Below, one piece after another: positions 14,670 through 23,546 of a stretch of 64,000 bases of DNA (within the stretch, counting starts at the first letter, position 1; every line of letters begins with the position of its first letter). The DNA lies in assembly GCA_902779165.1 (NCBI GenBank), contig CACZAN010000003.1, forward strand, positions 1 to 64,000, in the 5' to 3' direction. The DNA is from an uncultured Bacteroidales bacterium (GTDB taxonomy: Bacteria > Bacteroidota > Bacteroidia > Bacteroidales > Bacteroidaceae). The position numbers and the translations under genes are program-made. The notes beneath the pieces were generated by a model. That model was not told where the DNA came from. It made no database searches and worked only from the letters and a program-made list of their open reading frames with translations.

Positions 14670-16745
14670 ATGAAGTTAAAACCGTACTGCAAAGCCGTCT
14701 TTGCCTTTGCTTTCTCCTTATTGTTTTCTGTGCCCGTGAGCGCCCAGCAGAGCTCTGTGCTCGACAAAGTCAATCTCTTCATCGGCACAGCCGACGACTA
14801 CGGGCAGATGTCACCCGGCGCTACGGTTCCCTACAGCCAAATTCAGGTCTGTCCCGACAGCAAGCCGCGCCAGCATCCTGGCTATGACTTCGAAGTTCCT
14901 GTCATCTCAGGCTTCAGCATCAACCGCCTATCTGGAGTGGGAGGCAGCGGTTGCGGTGGTAATGTCTCGCTCATGCCCGACAGCACGGGGGAGGATGTAC
15001 GGCTCTTGAAGGAGACGGAGCAGGCCTCACCGGGCTACTACAGCGTGCAACTGAGCAATGGTGTGTTCTTCGCAGCAACTGCCAATCATCGTATGGCGGT
15101 CGAACGTTTCTACTTTCCCGATGACTCGCAGGCTGTTCTGCTGCTGAATCCCCGTTCTGCTTTCGACAAGCTCTTTGCTGCCGGCTTCGAGCAGAAGACA
15201 GCCTCGATGGGACAGGGTTTTGCGGAGTGTGCCAACACCTGTGGGCGCGGCCGCTACCACCTGCACTACCGCCTCTACACCAGTGCACCTTTCGTGCTTG
15301 ACACCATTGCCGACGGACGCAAGCGGCTGACGTTTCAGGAGGCAACAGTATTAAGTAGTTCAATAGTTCAGAGGGTTCAAGGGTTCAAGGGGATAGAGGT
15401 GCGCATCGTCGTCTCCACGGGCCTTTCCGACGAACTGAACAGGATGCCTGCGCAGACCGTATGGCAAACGGACTTTCAGACGCTGACAACACAAGCGCGA
15501 CGTGAATGGCAACGCCTGCTCTCGACGGTGGACGTGGAGGGAGGAACAGCAGATCTGCAGACACTCTTCTACACCTCTTTGTACCGTACCTTCCACAGTC
15601 CGTTCCAGGTGACAGACCGTGACCTTCGGAACTATCTGGGCACCGACGGACAGCAGCACGAAGCGAAGGACAGGCCGTACTACAGCTCCTGGTCGCTTTG
15701 GGATACTTATCGCACGAAGTTTCCTCTCATCACCCTGCTTGATGCCGCTCGCTCGTCAGACATCATGCAGTCGCTGGCACAACTATATATCACTGGCAAG
15801 AAAGACTGGAGTACCGATAAGGAATGTGTGCCCACGGTGCGCACAGAGCACGCCGTTGCCACCCTTCTCGATGCCTATCGTCAGGGAATCAGTATTCCTT
15901 CGCTTCGCGACGCCTACCCTGGTATGGTCGGAGAAGTCACACGGCTGAGCCTGAAGAGTCCTGACCAGTGTCTTGAAGCATGCGGAGACTGCTGGGCACT
16001 CGGTCAGTTGGCAGCAGAGCTGGGCATGATGGACGAAGCCTCACGATGGACAAAGCGGGGTGAAGAAATCTTCGACAGCATCTGGCCACGCGAGTTCCAA
16101 CATATCGACGAGACCTACACAAAGATGCGCGGTAACGGTCTCTATCAGGGTACCCGCTGGCAGTACCGCTGGGGAGCACCTATGTACCTGCCACGAATGA
16201 TGAAGATGGTCGGTAAAGAAGAACTCGCAGAGCAGCTCCTGCTTTTCTTCCGCGAGCAACTCTACAACCAGGGCAACGAGCCCGATATCCATGTACCCTT
16301 CCTCTTTGGCCGACTGGGAAAGCCACAGCAGACGGCCCTCGTGGTCCGCAGCCTGGCCACAGAGTCCGTGACTCATCGCTATGGGGGCAACGATGCCTAC
16401 CCCACCCCCTTCGTCGGTTGTGCCTTCGTCAACCAGCCTCGTGGCTACTGCCCTGAGATGGACGAGGATGACGGTGCCATGAGTGCATGGTACGTCTTTG
16501 CAAGTATCGGGATGTATCCCCTCATCGTCGGGGAAGCGGTCTATGAACTCTTCCCTCCCCTCTTTGACAAAGTGACCCTCCACCTCGGTGCCGACCGCCA
16601 GACAACGGTTGTCATACGCACAGAAGGCCGCACCTCAGAGAAACAGCAAGTGAAACGCGTCACTTGGAACGGCAAGCGGTTGCGCCACTTCCGAATCGCC
16701 GTTCAGGAACTCAAGAAAGGCGGCGAATTGGTATTCCAATATTAA
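14670..16745 (+). CDS. GH92 family glycosyl hydrolase (alpha-mannosidase)
   Basis: GH92 enzymes are Ca2+-dependent exo-alpha-mannosidases, often acting on N-glycans or yeast mannan. The 691-aa product has a signal peptide (about 1-25, ending VSA). Hallmarks are VNLFIGT near the mature N-terminus, SWSLWDTYRT, the QGNEPDIH motif and the C-terminal DEDDGAMSAWYVFASIGMYP block. Export to periplasm or surface is expected. An oddity is residues about 228-241 (15351-15392), encoded by a degenerate 8-bp GTTCAA-type repeat, apparently an in-frame insertion of intergenic-type sequence before GIEVRIVVSTG. The mannosidic linkage cleaved cannot be inferred. Confidence 0.93.
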   Translation: MKLKPYCKAVFAFAFSLLFSVPVSAQQSSVLDKVNLFIGTADDYGQMSPGATVPYSQIQVCPDSKPRQHPGYDFEVPVISGFSINRLSGVGGSGCGGNVSLMPDSTGEDVRLLKETEQASPGYYSVQLSNGVFFAATANHRMAVERFYFPDDSQAVLLLNPRSAFDKLFAAGFEQKTASMGQGFAECANTCGRGRYHLHYRLYTSAPFVLDTIADGRKRLTFQEATVLSSSIVQRVQGFKGIEVRIVVSTGLSDELNRMPAQTVWQTDFQTLTTQARREWQRLLSTVDVEGGTADLQTLFYTSLYRTFHSPFQVTDRDLRNYLGTDGQQHEAKDRPYYSSWSLWDTYRTKFPLITLLDAARSSDIMQSLAQLYITGKKDWSTDKECVPTVRTEHAVATLLDAYRQGISIPSLRDAYPGMVGEVTRLSLKSPDQCLEACGDCWALGQLAAELGMMDEASRWTKRGEEIFDSIWPREFQHIDETYTKMRGNGLYQGTRWQYRWGAPMYLPRMMKMVGKEELAEQLLLFFREQLYNQGNEPDIHVPFLFGRLGKPQQTALVVRSLATESVTHRYGGNDAYPTPFVGCAFVNQPRGYCPEMDEDDGAMSAWYVFASIGMYPLIVGEAVYELFPPLFDKVTLHLGADRQTTVVIRTEGRTSEKQQVKRVTWNGKRLRHFRIAVQELKKGGELVFQY

Positions 16746-16816
16746 CAACTGAGTTTCACGAAACTTTTCGGCACCATAGATTCAGCAAATGTCAGCTTTC
16801 CACGTCTGCCGAGTGA

Positions 16817-17410
16817 CTATTGGAAAATGGAGAAGTTGACGCTGCCATAAGAGCGATGGGCAAGAAAATGGGAATGAGAGGAGAAATCCTGCTTCTGGCC
16901 ATGCTCTAAAACGAAGAGACCCGAAGGGGATAGTAGGGAGGTGGAGGCTGAAGATTCAGGGGGCAGGATTATTCCATCAGACTGAGCGACAGGCTCTTTG
17001 AATACGAGGTCGGGCAACTGGTCGAGTTCAGGAAGAGCATAGGGCGGATCGGCGAAGATGAAGTCATAGGGACCGGATGCCTTGTGAAGGAAACGGAGGA
17101 CGTCGGCGCGCAAGAGAGTGACATCGTCCTCGCAGCGGAGGATTTGCAGAAAGCGGCGAATGAAGGAGACATGTTGGGAATCGAGCTCAACGGCGGTAAC
17201 ATGAGAGCAGCCGCGGGACAAGAGTTCAAGGGTGATGCTCCCCGTGCCAGCAAAGAGGTCCAAGGCTCGTGGGGCATCTGCCTCAAAATCGATGTAGGAG
17301 CGGAGGACATTGAAGAGGTTCTCCTTGGCAAAGTCGGTAGTTGGCCGCGCCTTGAAGGTACGAGGGATATCAAAATGGCGTCCGCGGTATTTGCCAGCAA
17401 CGATTCTCAT
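16817..17410 (-). CDS. rsmD: 16S rRNA (guanine(966)-N(2))-methyltransferase RsmD
   Basis: RsmD methylates G966 of 16S rRNA. The 197-aa protein has the N-terminal MRIVAGKYRGR, the RPTTDFAKENLFN segment, the SAM motif LDLFAGTGSITLE and the catalytic IFADPPYALPE (DPPY). The C-terminus is slightly extended with serine-rich sequence before LFVLEHGQ. It follows the DUF3822 gene on the same strand, an arrangement common in Bacteroidales. Confidence 0.95.
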   Translation of the reverse strand: MRIVAGKYRGRHFDIPRTFKARPTTDFAKENLFNVLRSYIDFEADAPRALDLFAGTGSITLELLSRGCSHVTAVELDSQHVSFIRRFLQILRCEDDVTLLRADVLRFLHKASGPYDFIFADPPYALPELDQLPDLVFKEPVAQSDGIILPPESSASTSLLSPSGLFVLEHGQKQDFSSHSHFLAHRSYGSVNFSIFQ

Positions 17411-17647
17411 GGAAGCAGGTTAACTATTTAAGTAGGTATTCAGAATTATTTAACATTATCTTTATCTGTAGGTGAGTTCCAGTTTTTTATTTCTCCCTGC
17501 CGCATTTTTTCCTCTTCCTCTCAGTCACTTAGCCCGCTAAGTTCCTTCGAAGAAAAAAAAACCTGCATCCAAATAGAAGATAAAAAACATAAAACTAATT
17601 ATGAACACCTACTTATTAGATTAACAATTAACAGTATAACGGTCACC
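17411..17647. other. Spacer between DUF3822 gene and rsmD
   Basis: This 237-base AT-rich spacer lies between the two minus-strand genes. I see no ORF, clear terminator or strong promoter in it. It has poly-A and ATTAACAATTAACAG-like stretches typical of this genome's intergenic sequence. Confidence 0.5.
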
Positions 17648-18478
17648 TTAGATCCTGTTGAGCAGGAGGGCCATAAGGTCAAGGGGGACTTGCTTCTCAC
17701 GGGTGAGGGGCACGCGGGAGAATATGTCGTCGGGAGTAAGGATATCTATTGCCAGTAGGTATTCAGCGAGATCGATGCGCAGTTCCTCATCGTAACCATC
17801 CTCGTGTGCAACAATCTTCAACCGATCCTTCAGAGCATCGAGGCCAAGCGACTTCCAAACATTGAGGATGAAGTAGAGGGCGTCGGGTACGGCAGCAGAC
17901 TGGAAGGTGTTGGCAAAGCGGAGTCGGCGACCGTCGAAAGCAAAGAGGCTGAAGCCCTCGGGCTCGGGACAAAGGTAGAGCCGTGCGCTATCCTGCGGCT
18001 GGTCTTCCTCAAGCAACATCAGGCGCTCCATAAGGATGGCACGGGAGGCGAAGAAACGAGCCGTAGGGTAGAACTGAAGAATGGTCTCTTCTATTTCCGT
18101 GGGAATAGCAAATAGCTCAGCACACTCCAACTGCGGGAGAATATTGTAAGCCACGCGTTGAATGTCCTTGCCAGTGCTGGCAAAGGTGAACTCATAAAGG
18201 GCTGTCGCATCCTCACGCCGAAACTCCTCGAGGGGGACTCGGGTGGAGGGTGTGGAAACGAGGACGAAGCACTGGTCTATCTGCCGGTTGAAATAGTCTG
18301 GACGGCTGAGTTCACGGGACAACTGATCGGCCAGCGAAAGGTTGTCGGACTGCAGAAAGTGTTCACCACGAATGAGACTGCTGGTCTGCAGGTCACAGAC
18401 AAAAAAAGAGAATCCATCCGCACGAAGGCGGATGGATAGACTTAAGGGATGATAGGACTTATTCCCAGTTGCCGGCAT
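17648..18478 (-). CDS. DUF3822 family protein
   Basis: A 276-aa cytosolic protein resembling the DUF3822 family of Bacteroidetes. These are proposed to have a type IV pilus ATPase/actin-like fold, but the biochemical role is unknown. Recognisable features are the N-terminal SLSIRLRADGFSFFVCD, the central VAYNILPQLECAELFAIP and LYLCPEPEGFSLFAFDGRRLRFANTF. The ATG at 18478 is used, giving a 20-base overlap with the upstream hypothetical gene and so translational coupling. Partnership with rsmD downstream suggests a link to ribosome maturation, though only by association. Confidence 0.82.
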   Translation of the reverse strand: MPATGNKSYHPLSLSIRLRADGFSFFVCDLQTSSLIRGEHFLQSDNLSLADQLSRELSRPDYFNRQIDQCFVLVSTPSTRVPLEEFRREDATALYEFTFASTGKDIQRVAYNILPQLECAELFAIPTEIEETILQFYPTARFFASRAILMERLMLLEEDQPQDSARLYLCPEPEGFSLFAFDGRRLRFANTFQSAAVPDALYFILNVWKSLGLDALKDRLKIVAHEDGYDEELRIDLAEYLLAIDILTPDDIFSRVPLTREKQVPLDLMALLLNRI

Positions 18479-19145
18479 TGTTGTTCCAGTTGTTGAGGTC
18501 ACCAATCTTCAGACCCGGATAGTTGCCCATATCGTCTGCCAGTTGTGCTCGGTTGACGATGAGGCGATCCCCATTACGACCCATGCCTTTGAGGAAGGAG
18601 GTGTCGGGAGCGCAACACTCCATGACATACATAATGGTACCGGAGCGGGTGAGGGCGGTGAAGGCCTGCAGCTGGAAAGTGTCGCCTTCTGCGAAGGGGA
18701 TGTAGCGCAGGGAGTCGGCATTAAAGTTAGGACCGAAAAGTGAATCGGAGAGGTTCACCCACGTAGTGTCGCGACGGAAATTCTGGAGACCGTTGGCAGC
18801 GATAGCAGCTGCATCGCCACTGTTGACGATTTCGGCAGCCGCACGCTCGGTGAGACCTTTCTCCATCTGTTCATCGGAAAGCACACCTTCCTTGACAATC
18901 TTTGGAATGCGACCGTTCTTCACGAACTCAACGAGTTTCCAGAGGCTGTCGCAATACATTCCTTCGACATTCTGCAGCTTGTACTCTTCCTGAGCAGCCT
19001 TAATTTGGAGCAAACGAGCCTTGACGGCATTTTCACGAACTGTGACTTCCTTGTTGAAGTCAATGTCATCTTGGATGCTGCGCCAGCATATAAAGAGCAG
19101 ACCGATGACGCAAAGCGCTAAAAGCGCGTTAAAAACCTTTTTCAT
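18459..19145 (-). CDS. Hypothetical membrane-anchored protein, operon with DUF3822-rsmD
   Basis: The function of this 228-aa protein is not recognised. An N-terminal hydrophobic segment (about residues 5-22) would anchor it in the cytoplasmic membrane. It is followed by a charged, probably coiled-coil segment (about 28-60) rich in Lys/Glu/Gln, then a soluble domain containing the paired Cys-Cys of VMECCAPDTSF, and a C-terminus rich in Asn/Trp. It is the first gene of the operon running into DUF3822 and rsmD. A TAATTTTG promoter element lies about 40 bases upstream of its start. Confidence 0.75.
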   Translation of the reverse strand: MKKVFNALLALCVIGLLFICWRSIQDDIDFNKEVTVRENAVKARLLQIKAAQEEYKLQNVEGMYCDSLWKLVEFVKNGRIPKIVKEGVLSDEQMEKGLTERAAAEIVNSGDAAAIAANGLQNFRRDTTWVNLSDSLFGPNFNADSLRYIPFAEGDTFQLQAFTALTRSGTIMYVMECCAPDTSFLKGMGRNGDRLIVNRAQLADDMGNYPGLKIGDLNNWNNNAGNWE

Positions 19146-19169
19146 GACGTCTATATGAATATTTTTTTG

Positions 19170-19190
19170 TACTTTTGCATCGCAAAATTA
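19170..19190. promoter_or_regulatory. Back-to-back divergent promoter elements (helicase / DUF3822 operon)
   Basis: Plus-strand TACTTTTGC (19170-19178) serves the helicase gene, and minus-strand TAATTTTGC (19190-19182) serves the 18459-19145 operon. Three bases separate them. The geometry is nearly that of the rsmA/flippase pair at 1673-1691. Confidence 0.6.
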
Positions 19191-19240
19191 GAAATAATTA
19201 TTGGAATACGCCACATAAATACGATTTTTTTTCACTTCTT

Positions 19241-20728
19241 ATGCCTTTAAATAGTCAAATGAGGGGTTTAATACTCGATTATTTCGGGTTTAGGCCCACT
19301 AAAGAGCAAGAAAATGCTGCACAAACGATGGCAGATTTCATTTTTGACAAAGATGCGCAAAGCGTCTTCGTCCTGAAGGGCTATGCAGGCACGGGAAAGA
19401 CCTCTTTGGTGGGTGCTTTGGTGAGGTCGTTGCAGCAACTCGGACAGCGCACGGTGCTGATGGCTCCGACGGGCAGAGCGGCAAAAGTTTTCTCGCTGCA
19501 CGCCTCCCATGCGGCTTACACAATCCATCGGCGCATCTACCGGCAGAAGTCTTTCTCGGCAGAAATGACTGGGTTCCTGCAAGGAGTGAATCTGATGAAG
19601 CACACCCTATTTATCGTGGACGAAGCCTCGATGATTTCAAACCTGGGCCTGAACGGCACGGCATTCGGCAGCGGATGTTTGCTTGACGATCTAGTGCATT
19701 TCGTATATTCCGGCGAAGGTTGCCGGCTGATGTTAGTGGGAGATACGGCACAGCTCCCACCCGTGGGTGAAGAGGAAAGTCCCGCCCTCGTCGGTCTGCA
19801 GCTGGAGGGCTATGGTCTGAAAGTTTATGAGATGACACTGACAGAGGTAGTGCGACAGCTCAAAGACTCCGGAATCCTGTGGAACGCCACACGACTGCGA
19901 CATCTATTAGCAGACAACGAGCTATCGACCTTTCCGCAACTACACCTGGCAGGCTTCGCAGATATCGTGCTGTTGCCCGGTAACGAACTAATAGAGGCTC
20001 TGGAGCAGGCATACTACCAATGCGGGACAGACAACGCCATCGTCATCACACGCTCTAACGCGCGCGCAAACGTATATAATAATGGTATTCGCGCGCGCGT
20101 ACTAGACTATGACGAAGAGCTGACAAGCGGGGATCAGATCATCATCGTGAAGAACAATTATCATTGGCTGAAAGGTGACAACTCAGAGAGCCCTGCACAT
20201 TCAGAGGAATCGGAGCGCGCTCCCTCTATGGACTTCATTGCAAACGGCGATGTCGCCATAGTACGAAGAGTGAGGCATGAACGTGAGATGCACGGATTCC
20301 GCTTCGCGGACATTTCACTGCGTTTCCCTGACTACGAGGACTTGGAAGTGGAGGGCACGGTGATACTGGACACACTAATCAGCGAGGCCCCTGCGCTGAC
20401 ACATGAGCAGCAAGAGATGCTGTTCCAGCGGGTGTGGGACGACTATCCGGAACTGACGGCCAAACGCGACCGCATGAAAGCTGTGAAGGACGACCCGTAC
20501 TTCAATGCCCTGCAAATCAAGTACGCCTATGCCATCACGTGCCACAAGGCTCAGGGCGGGCAATGGCAAAGGGTGTTCATTGACCAAGGTTACATGACGG
20601 AAGATATGCTGTCGTCAGACTACTTCCGTTGGCTATATACTGCACTGACGCGTGCCACAGAACGAGTGTACCTCGTCAACTGGCCCAAACAGGAGCTGGA
20701 TGAGGAAAGCCAGAGCATGGAGTATTAA
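19241..20728 (+). CDS. ATP-dependent RecD-like DNA helicase (superfamily 1B)
   Basis: A 495-aa single-polypeptide SF1 helicase of the RecD/TraA type, expected to translocate 5'-3' on single-stranded DNA in repair. Motif I is GYAGTGKT (47-54). Motif Ia is MAPTGRAAKV, motif II is FIVDEASM, and motif III is LVGDTAQLPPVG. The C-terminal half has YAITCHKAQGGQWQRVFID (UvrD_C_2 type) and YTALTRATE (motif VI). The ATG at 19241 is used; the earlier TTG at 19175 lies inside the promoter -7 box and is not credible. A perfect inverted repeat of alternating CG lies within the gene at 20058-20100. Confidence 0.9.
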   Translation: MPLNSQMRGLILDYFGFRPTKEQENAAQTMADFIFDKDAQSVFVLKGYAGTGKTSLVGALVRSLQQLGQRTVLMAPTGRAAKVFSLHASHAAYTIHRRIYRQKSFSAEMTGFLQGVNLMKHTLFIVDEASMISNLGLNGTAFGSGCLLDDLVHFVYSGEGCRLMLVGDTAQLPPVGEEESPALVGLQLEGYGLKVYEMTLTEVVRQLKDSGILWNATRLRHLLADNELSTFPQLHLAGFADIVLLPGNELIEALEQAYYQCGTDNAIVITRSNARANVYNNGIRARVLDYDEELTSGDQIIIVKNNYHWLKGDNSESPAHSEESERAPSMDFIANGDVAIVRRVRHEREMHGFRFADISLRFPDYEDLEVEGTVILDTLISEAPALTHEQQEMLFQRVWDDYPELTAKRDRMKAVKDDPYFNALQIKYAYAITCHKAQGGQWQRVFIDQGYMTEDMLSSDYFRWLYTALTRATERVYLVNWPKQELDEESQSMEY

Positions 20729-20809
20729 AAGAATACTAAAAAAACATAAATCGTGGAGCTTTCAGGAGAAAAGAGAACATAAGATTGTGCAAAAACGGAA
20801 GAAAAGGGC

Positions 20810-20817
20810 TATCTTTG
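20810..20817 (+). promoter_or_regulatory. Promoter -7 element of the AraC-type gene
   Basis: TATCTTTG at 20810-20817 matches TAnnTTTG. A TTG at 20785-20787 sits 22 bases upstream as the possible -33 half. The start codon of the regulator is 39 bases downstream. Confidence 0.45.
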
Positions 20818-20856
20818 TCACCGATAACATATAAAACTCATTAGAAAAGCGAAATA

Positions 20857-21765
20857 ATGAATAGTTCCCGCCCTCCTCAACTTCCTGTAGTCTTCGACAT
20901 CTCACGTATTCCTGCCGACTTCGGCTCAGGCAGGTTGAAGAATCTCATCGTCACCTTCGACAATTTAGATATCGGATCCTATCTGGCACGTGAAGGTAAA
21001 CGCTACCCCATCAAGAACGAGTCGTTTTTCACCATCCTACTGTTGAAAGGTTCCATCCAGTTGCTGGTAAACCTTAGAGAGGTGGAGGTTCACGAGGGAC
21101 AGCGGCTTTCATTGATGCCAGGCTGCGTCTTCGAAGCTAAGGACATCAGTAAGGATCTGCTCTTCTGTGGCATGATTCTCGACAAGGATTTCGTAGAAAA
21201 GATGCGAAAGAACGTAGGAGTGCACCTGGATCTCACCCAGAAATATCGCAACTTTGTTATCAACACCCCGTCGCCCAACGTTATGGAAAACGACCTGCAA
21301 ATGTACCGACTGCTGTGTTCAGAACTCGCCACACCCAGCTACTCCTACAAGACCGAAGTTATCCAGCGTTATTGTGAAGTGGCTGTATTGAAAAGCATCT
21401 CGCTGAACGACATGATGGAAAAGCCCGAACTGAACAGGCCACTGAACCGTAAAGAACAGATATTTCACGACTTCCTGACGCTGTTGGAGGAATACTATAC
21501 CCAAGAGCGAAGTATCAGTTTCTATGCCGACAGGATGTGTCTGACACCCAAGTACCTGTCGACAATCGTAAAGGAAGTCAGCGGAAAACACGGCATGCAG
21601 TGGATTGATGAATATGTGGTGCTGGAGGCAAAGGCACTGCTCCGTGATGGATCTATCAGCGTGAAGGAGGTCAGCGACCAGCTGAACTTCCCATCACAAA
21701 GTATGTTCGGACGGTTCTTCAAGAAGATGACTGGTTTGTCGCCCAAACAGTATAAGCTGCAGTGA
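20857..21765 (+). CDS. AraC family transcriptional regulator
   Basis: A 302-aa regulator with an N-terminal cupin-like sensor domain (about 25-130, with FFTILLLKGSIQLLVN and the EGQRLSLMPGCVF turn) and a C-terminal double helix-turn-helix (about 205-302). The second HTH reads KEVSDQLNFPSQSMFGRFFKKMTGLSPKQYK, a classic AraC signature quoted here in part. The ligand and targets are unknown, and the neighbours do not reveal a regulon. It is monocistronic, with its own -7 box and a strong terminator directly after it. Confidence 0.92.
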   Translation: MNSSRPPQLPVVFDISRIPADFGSGRLKNLIVTFDNLDIGSYLAREGKRYPIKNESFFTILLLKGSIQLLVNLREVEVHEGQRLSLMPGCVFEAKDISKDLLFCGMILDKDFVEKMRKNVGVHLDLTQKYRNFVINTPSPNVMENDLQMYRLLCSELATPSYSYKTEVIQRYCEVAVLKSISLNDMMEKPELNRPLNRKEQIFHDFLTLLEEYYTQERSISFYADRMCLTPKYLSTIVKEVSGKHGMQWIDEYVVLEAKALLRDGSISVKEVSDQLNFPSQSMFGRFFKKMTGLSPKQYKLQ

Positions 21766-21786
21766 TCTCCCTGTCGAATGCAAAAT

Positions 21787-21830
21787 GAAGCGGCAACCTC
21801 TTTAGTAGAGGTTGCCGCTTCCTATCTTTT
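21787..21830. terminator. Bidirectional terminator between AraC gene and exbD
   Basis: Perfect 15-bp stem (21787-21801 with 21807-21821), 5-base loop, followed by CTATCTTTT on the plus strand. It sits between convergent genes (AraC ends 21765, exbD ends 21860), so it can serve both. Confidence 0.85.
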
Positions 21831-21859
21831 ATGCCTGCGACTTATGTCGCGAGCGTGCA

Positions 21860-22312
21860 TTAGTTTCGCCGCGTTGCTGAGTAGTTAATCCTCAACGCCC
21901 ATGACTTACGAAGCACTTCCTTGATATCGGTGATGATACCCATCTGGGTGTGCTGATCTATCTTCATGGACATGACCTGCGAAGCAGGATCGGGCATGGT
22001 TGTACGCTCCTGGGCCACGAAGTCCATAACCTCACGAGGCTCGGCATAGCGGTCATTAAGCTGAATACGTGTGCCACTACCCATTTGGGCACGCAGCTGG
22101 TCGGTGGGAGGACCGACGTAGATGAACGATACGCAGGACTTCTTCTCCAGTTTCTCGAGTTCCGTACCGGAAGGAACGGTGAACTTCACCTTCAGGGTGA
22201 CTTCACGCATGGTGGTCACAATCATAAAGAAGAACAGGATGGTGAAGATCAAGTCGGGCAGAGACGAGGTATTCATCTCCGGCATTTCTCTTTTTTCCTT
22301 GTTACGTGCCAT
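21860..22312 (-). CDS. exbD: ExbD/TolR family biopolymer transporter (distal copy)
   Basis: A 150-aa single-pass inner-membrane protein of the TonB-ExbB-ExbD proton-motive-force coupling complex. The short cytoplasmic N-terminus with MPEMNTSSLPDLIFT carries the conserved proton-path aspartate (SLPDL), followed by one membrane helix (about 20-37) and a periplasmic domain. It starts 2 bases after the preceding exbD gene ends. Two different exbD genes with exbB is usual in Bacteroidales. Confidence 0.9.
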   Translation of the reverse strand: MARNKEKREMPEMNTSSLPDLIFTILFFFMIVTTMREVTLKVKFTVPSGTELEKLEKKSCVSFIYVGPPTDQLRAQMGSGTRIQLNDRYAEPREVMDFVAQERTTMPDPASQVMSMKIDQHTQMGIITDIKEVLRKSWALRINYSATRRN

Positions 22313-22314
22313 GA

Positions 22315-22902
22315 TTAGTTTCCTCCATAGTTTTTAGGTTCGGCCTCAGAAATCTTCTGGGGATAATAGGTACGGATGGCTACCTGCTCGTCTTCAGAGC
22401 AACGGGCATAGGGGTGACCGAACTTGGCGATTGCCAAGTCATCACGCAACTCATTGTATGCTGCCACGAGTTCGTTCTGTACCTGGAAATAGATGTTATA
22501 GGGCGTACCGCGGTCGGTCTGTACGGAGATGACGTGCTTGTCGGTCACATAGCAAGTACCGAGGAGGTCGATAACCTTAGCATGCTTCTCTGGCAGTTTG
22601 GCCGAATTGTTCTTGTTCTCGATGAACTCCTTGGCTCGAGCGCGCAGTTCCTTGATGTCAATGAAGTCGTGGTTACACATCAAGTTACCAGCGGCATTAA
22701 GTCGGACATTCAGCACATTGCGTTCCTTCACATCAATCTGTGCATCTTCCTGATCCTTTTCAGGAGGCTGGGGCAGGCGACGAGCCAAACCCATGTCGGT
22801 GTCCATAGAAGTGGTCACCAAGAAGAAGATAAGCAGGATGAAAGAAATGTCGGCTGTGGAGCTCGAGTTCAGACCTGGCACTTTCTTTTTCTTTCTTGCC
22901 AT
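22315..22902 (-). CDS. exbD: ExbD/TolR family biopolymer transporter (proximal copy)
   Basis: A 195-aa ExbD paralogue, longer in its periplasmic part than the distal copy. The Lys-rich N-terminus MARKKKKVPGLNSSSTADISF carries the conserved Asp (TADIS), then one membrane helix (about 20-36) ending VTTSMDTDMG. The ATG at 22902 directly precedes the KKKK cluster typical of ExbD, so it is preferred over the in-frame ATG at 22917. The periplasmic domain would interact with TonB and peptidoglycan. Confidence 0.9.
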   Translation of the reverse strand: MARKKKKVPGLNSSSTADISFILLIFFLVTTSMDTDMGLARRLPQPPEKDQEDAQIDVKERNVLNVRLNAAGNLMCNHDFIDIKELRARAKEFIENKNNSAKLPEKHAKVIDLLGTCYVTDKHVISVQTDRGTPYNIYFQVQNELVAAYNELRDDLAIAKFGHPYARCSEDEQVAIRTYYPQKISEAEPKNYGGN

Positions 22903-22944
22903 AGTATAATTTGACAATTTAAAGATTTACAATTATACGAATTG

Positions 22945-23442
22945 TTATTCCTTCGGAGTAGCACTCTTGGTCAGATAGCCGCTCATGCTGACGACCACGG
23001 CCGCGATAGCCAGAATTGCCAGAATATAGATAGCCATCAGCCACATGTCAACCATAGTGACCATGCCACCCGCTGTCGTCTTACCGGATACCGTGGTGTA
23101 GTCTTCTTCGCCCAGGCCACAGATGACACCTATGATGAGGGCAGCGATGACTGCGCCCCAGGTGCAGAGAGCCACCTTACCTCCGGGAATTCCCGTGGGG
23201 CTGGGACCGTTGTTGCCCGAATTGAGGGTTGCACCGTGGATGAGACTCCAGATCGTGAGGCCGGCTGTCACAAAGAGCAAGAGGTAAATCAGGATCAGGA
23301 CGAGATCCGTCAATCTCGGGGATACGTGAACACCGTCGAAATCCATGTTACTGTAATCCACCAGGAAGAACAAGGCGAAGCACAGCACACCGATACCGAT
23401 ACAGGTGTACAACGCAGTATTGGACAATTTTTCGAGTTTCAT
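22945..23442 (-). CDS. Small polytopic membrane protein of the ExbBD operon
   Basis: A 165-aa protein with about four predicted membrane helices (about 12-28, 45-68, 88-108 and 135-153). No enzymatic motif is seen. It lies between exbB and the two exbD genes, a place where Bacteroidales operons often keep an uncharacterised membrane protein. By position it is probably an accessory component of the TonB energising complex, but this is inference. Flanking spacers are AT-rich degenerate repeats (TTTACAATTTACGA type). Confidence 0.8.
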   Translation of the reverse strand: MKLEKLSNTALYTCIGIGVLCFALFFLVDYSNMDFDGVHVSPRLTDLVLILIYLLLFVTAGLTIWSLIHGATLNSGNNGPSPTGIPGGKVALCTWGAVIAALIIGVICGLGEEDYTTVSGKTTAGGMVTMVDMWLMAIYILAILAIAAVVVSMSGYLTKSATPKE

Positions 23443-23546
23443 GACTTAATTTTACGATTTTACAATTTACAACTTACGATTTACAATTTGTTTTTCACCT
23501 TTAATAAATAGGTGAATTAGTGAAATGGTGAAATCGTTAAATTAAA

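Noticed and set aside
19175..19240. Upstream TTG start for the helicase
   Set aside because: The TTG is part of the TACTTTTGC promoter element and the extra residues are not helicase-like.
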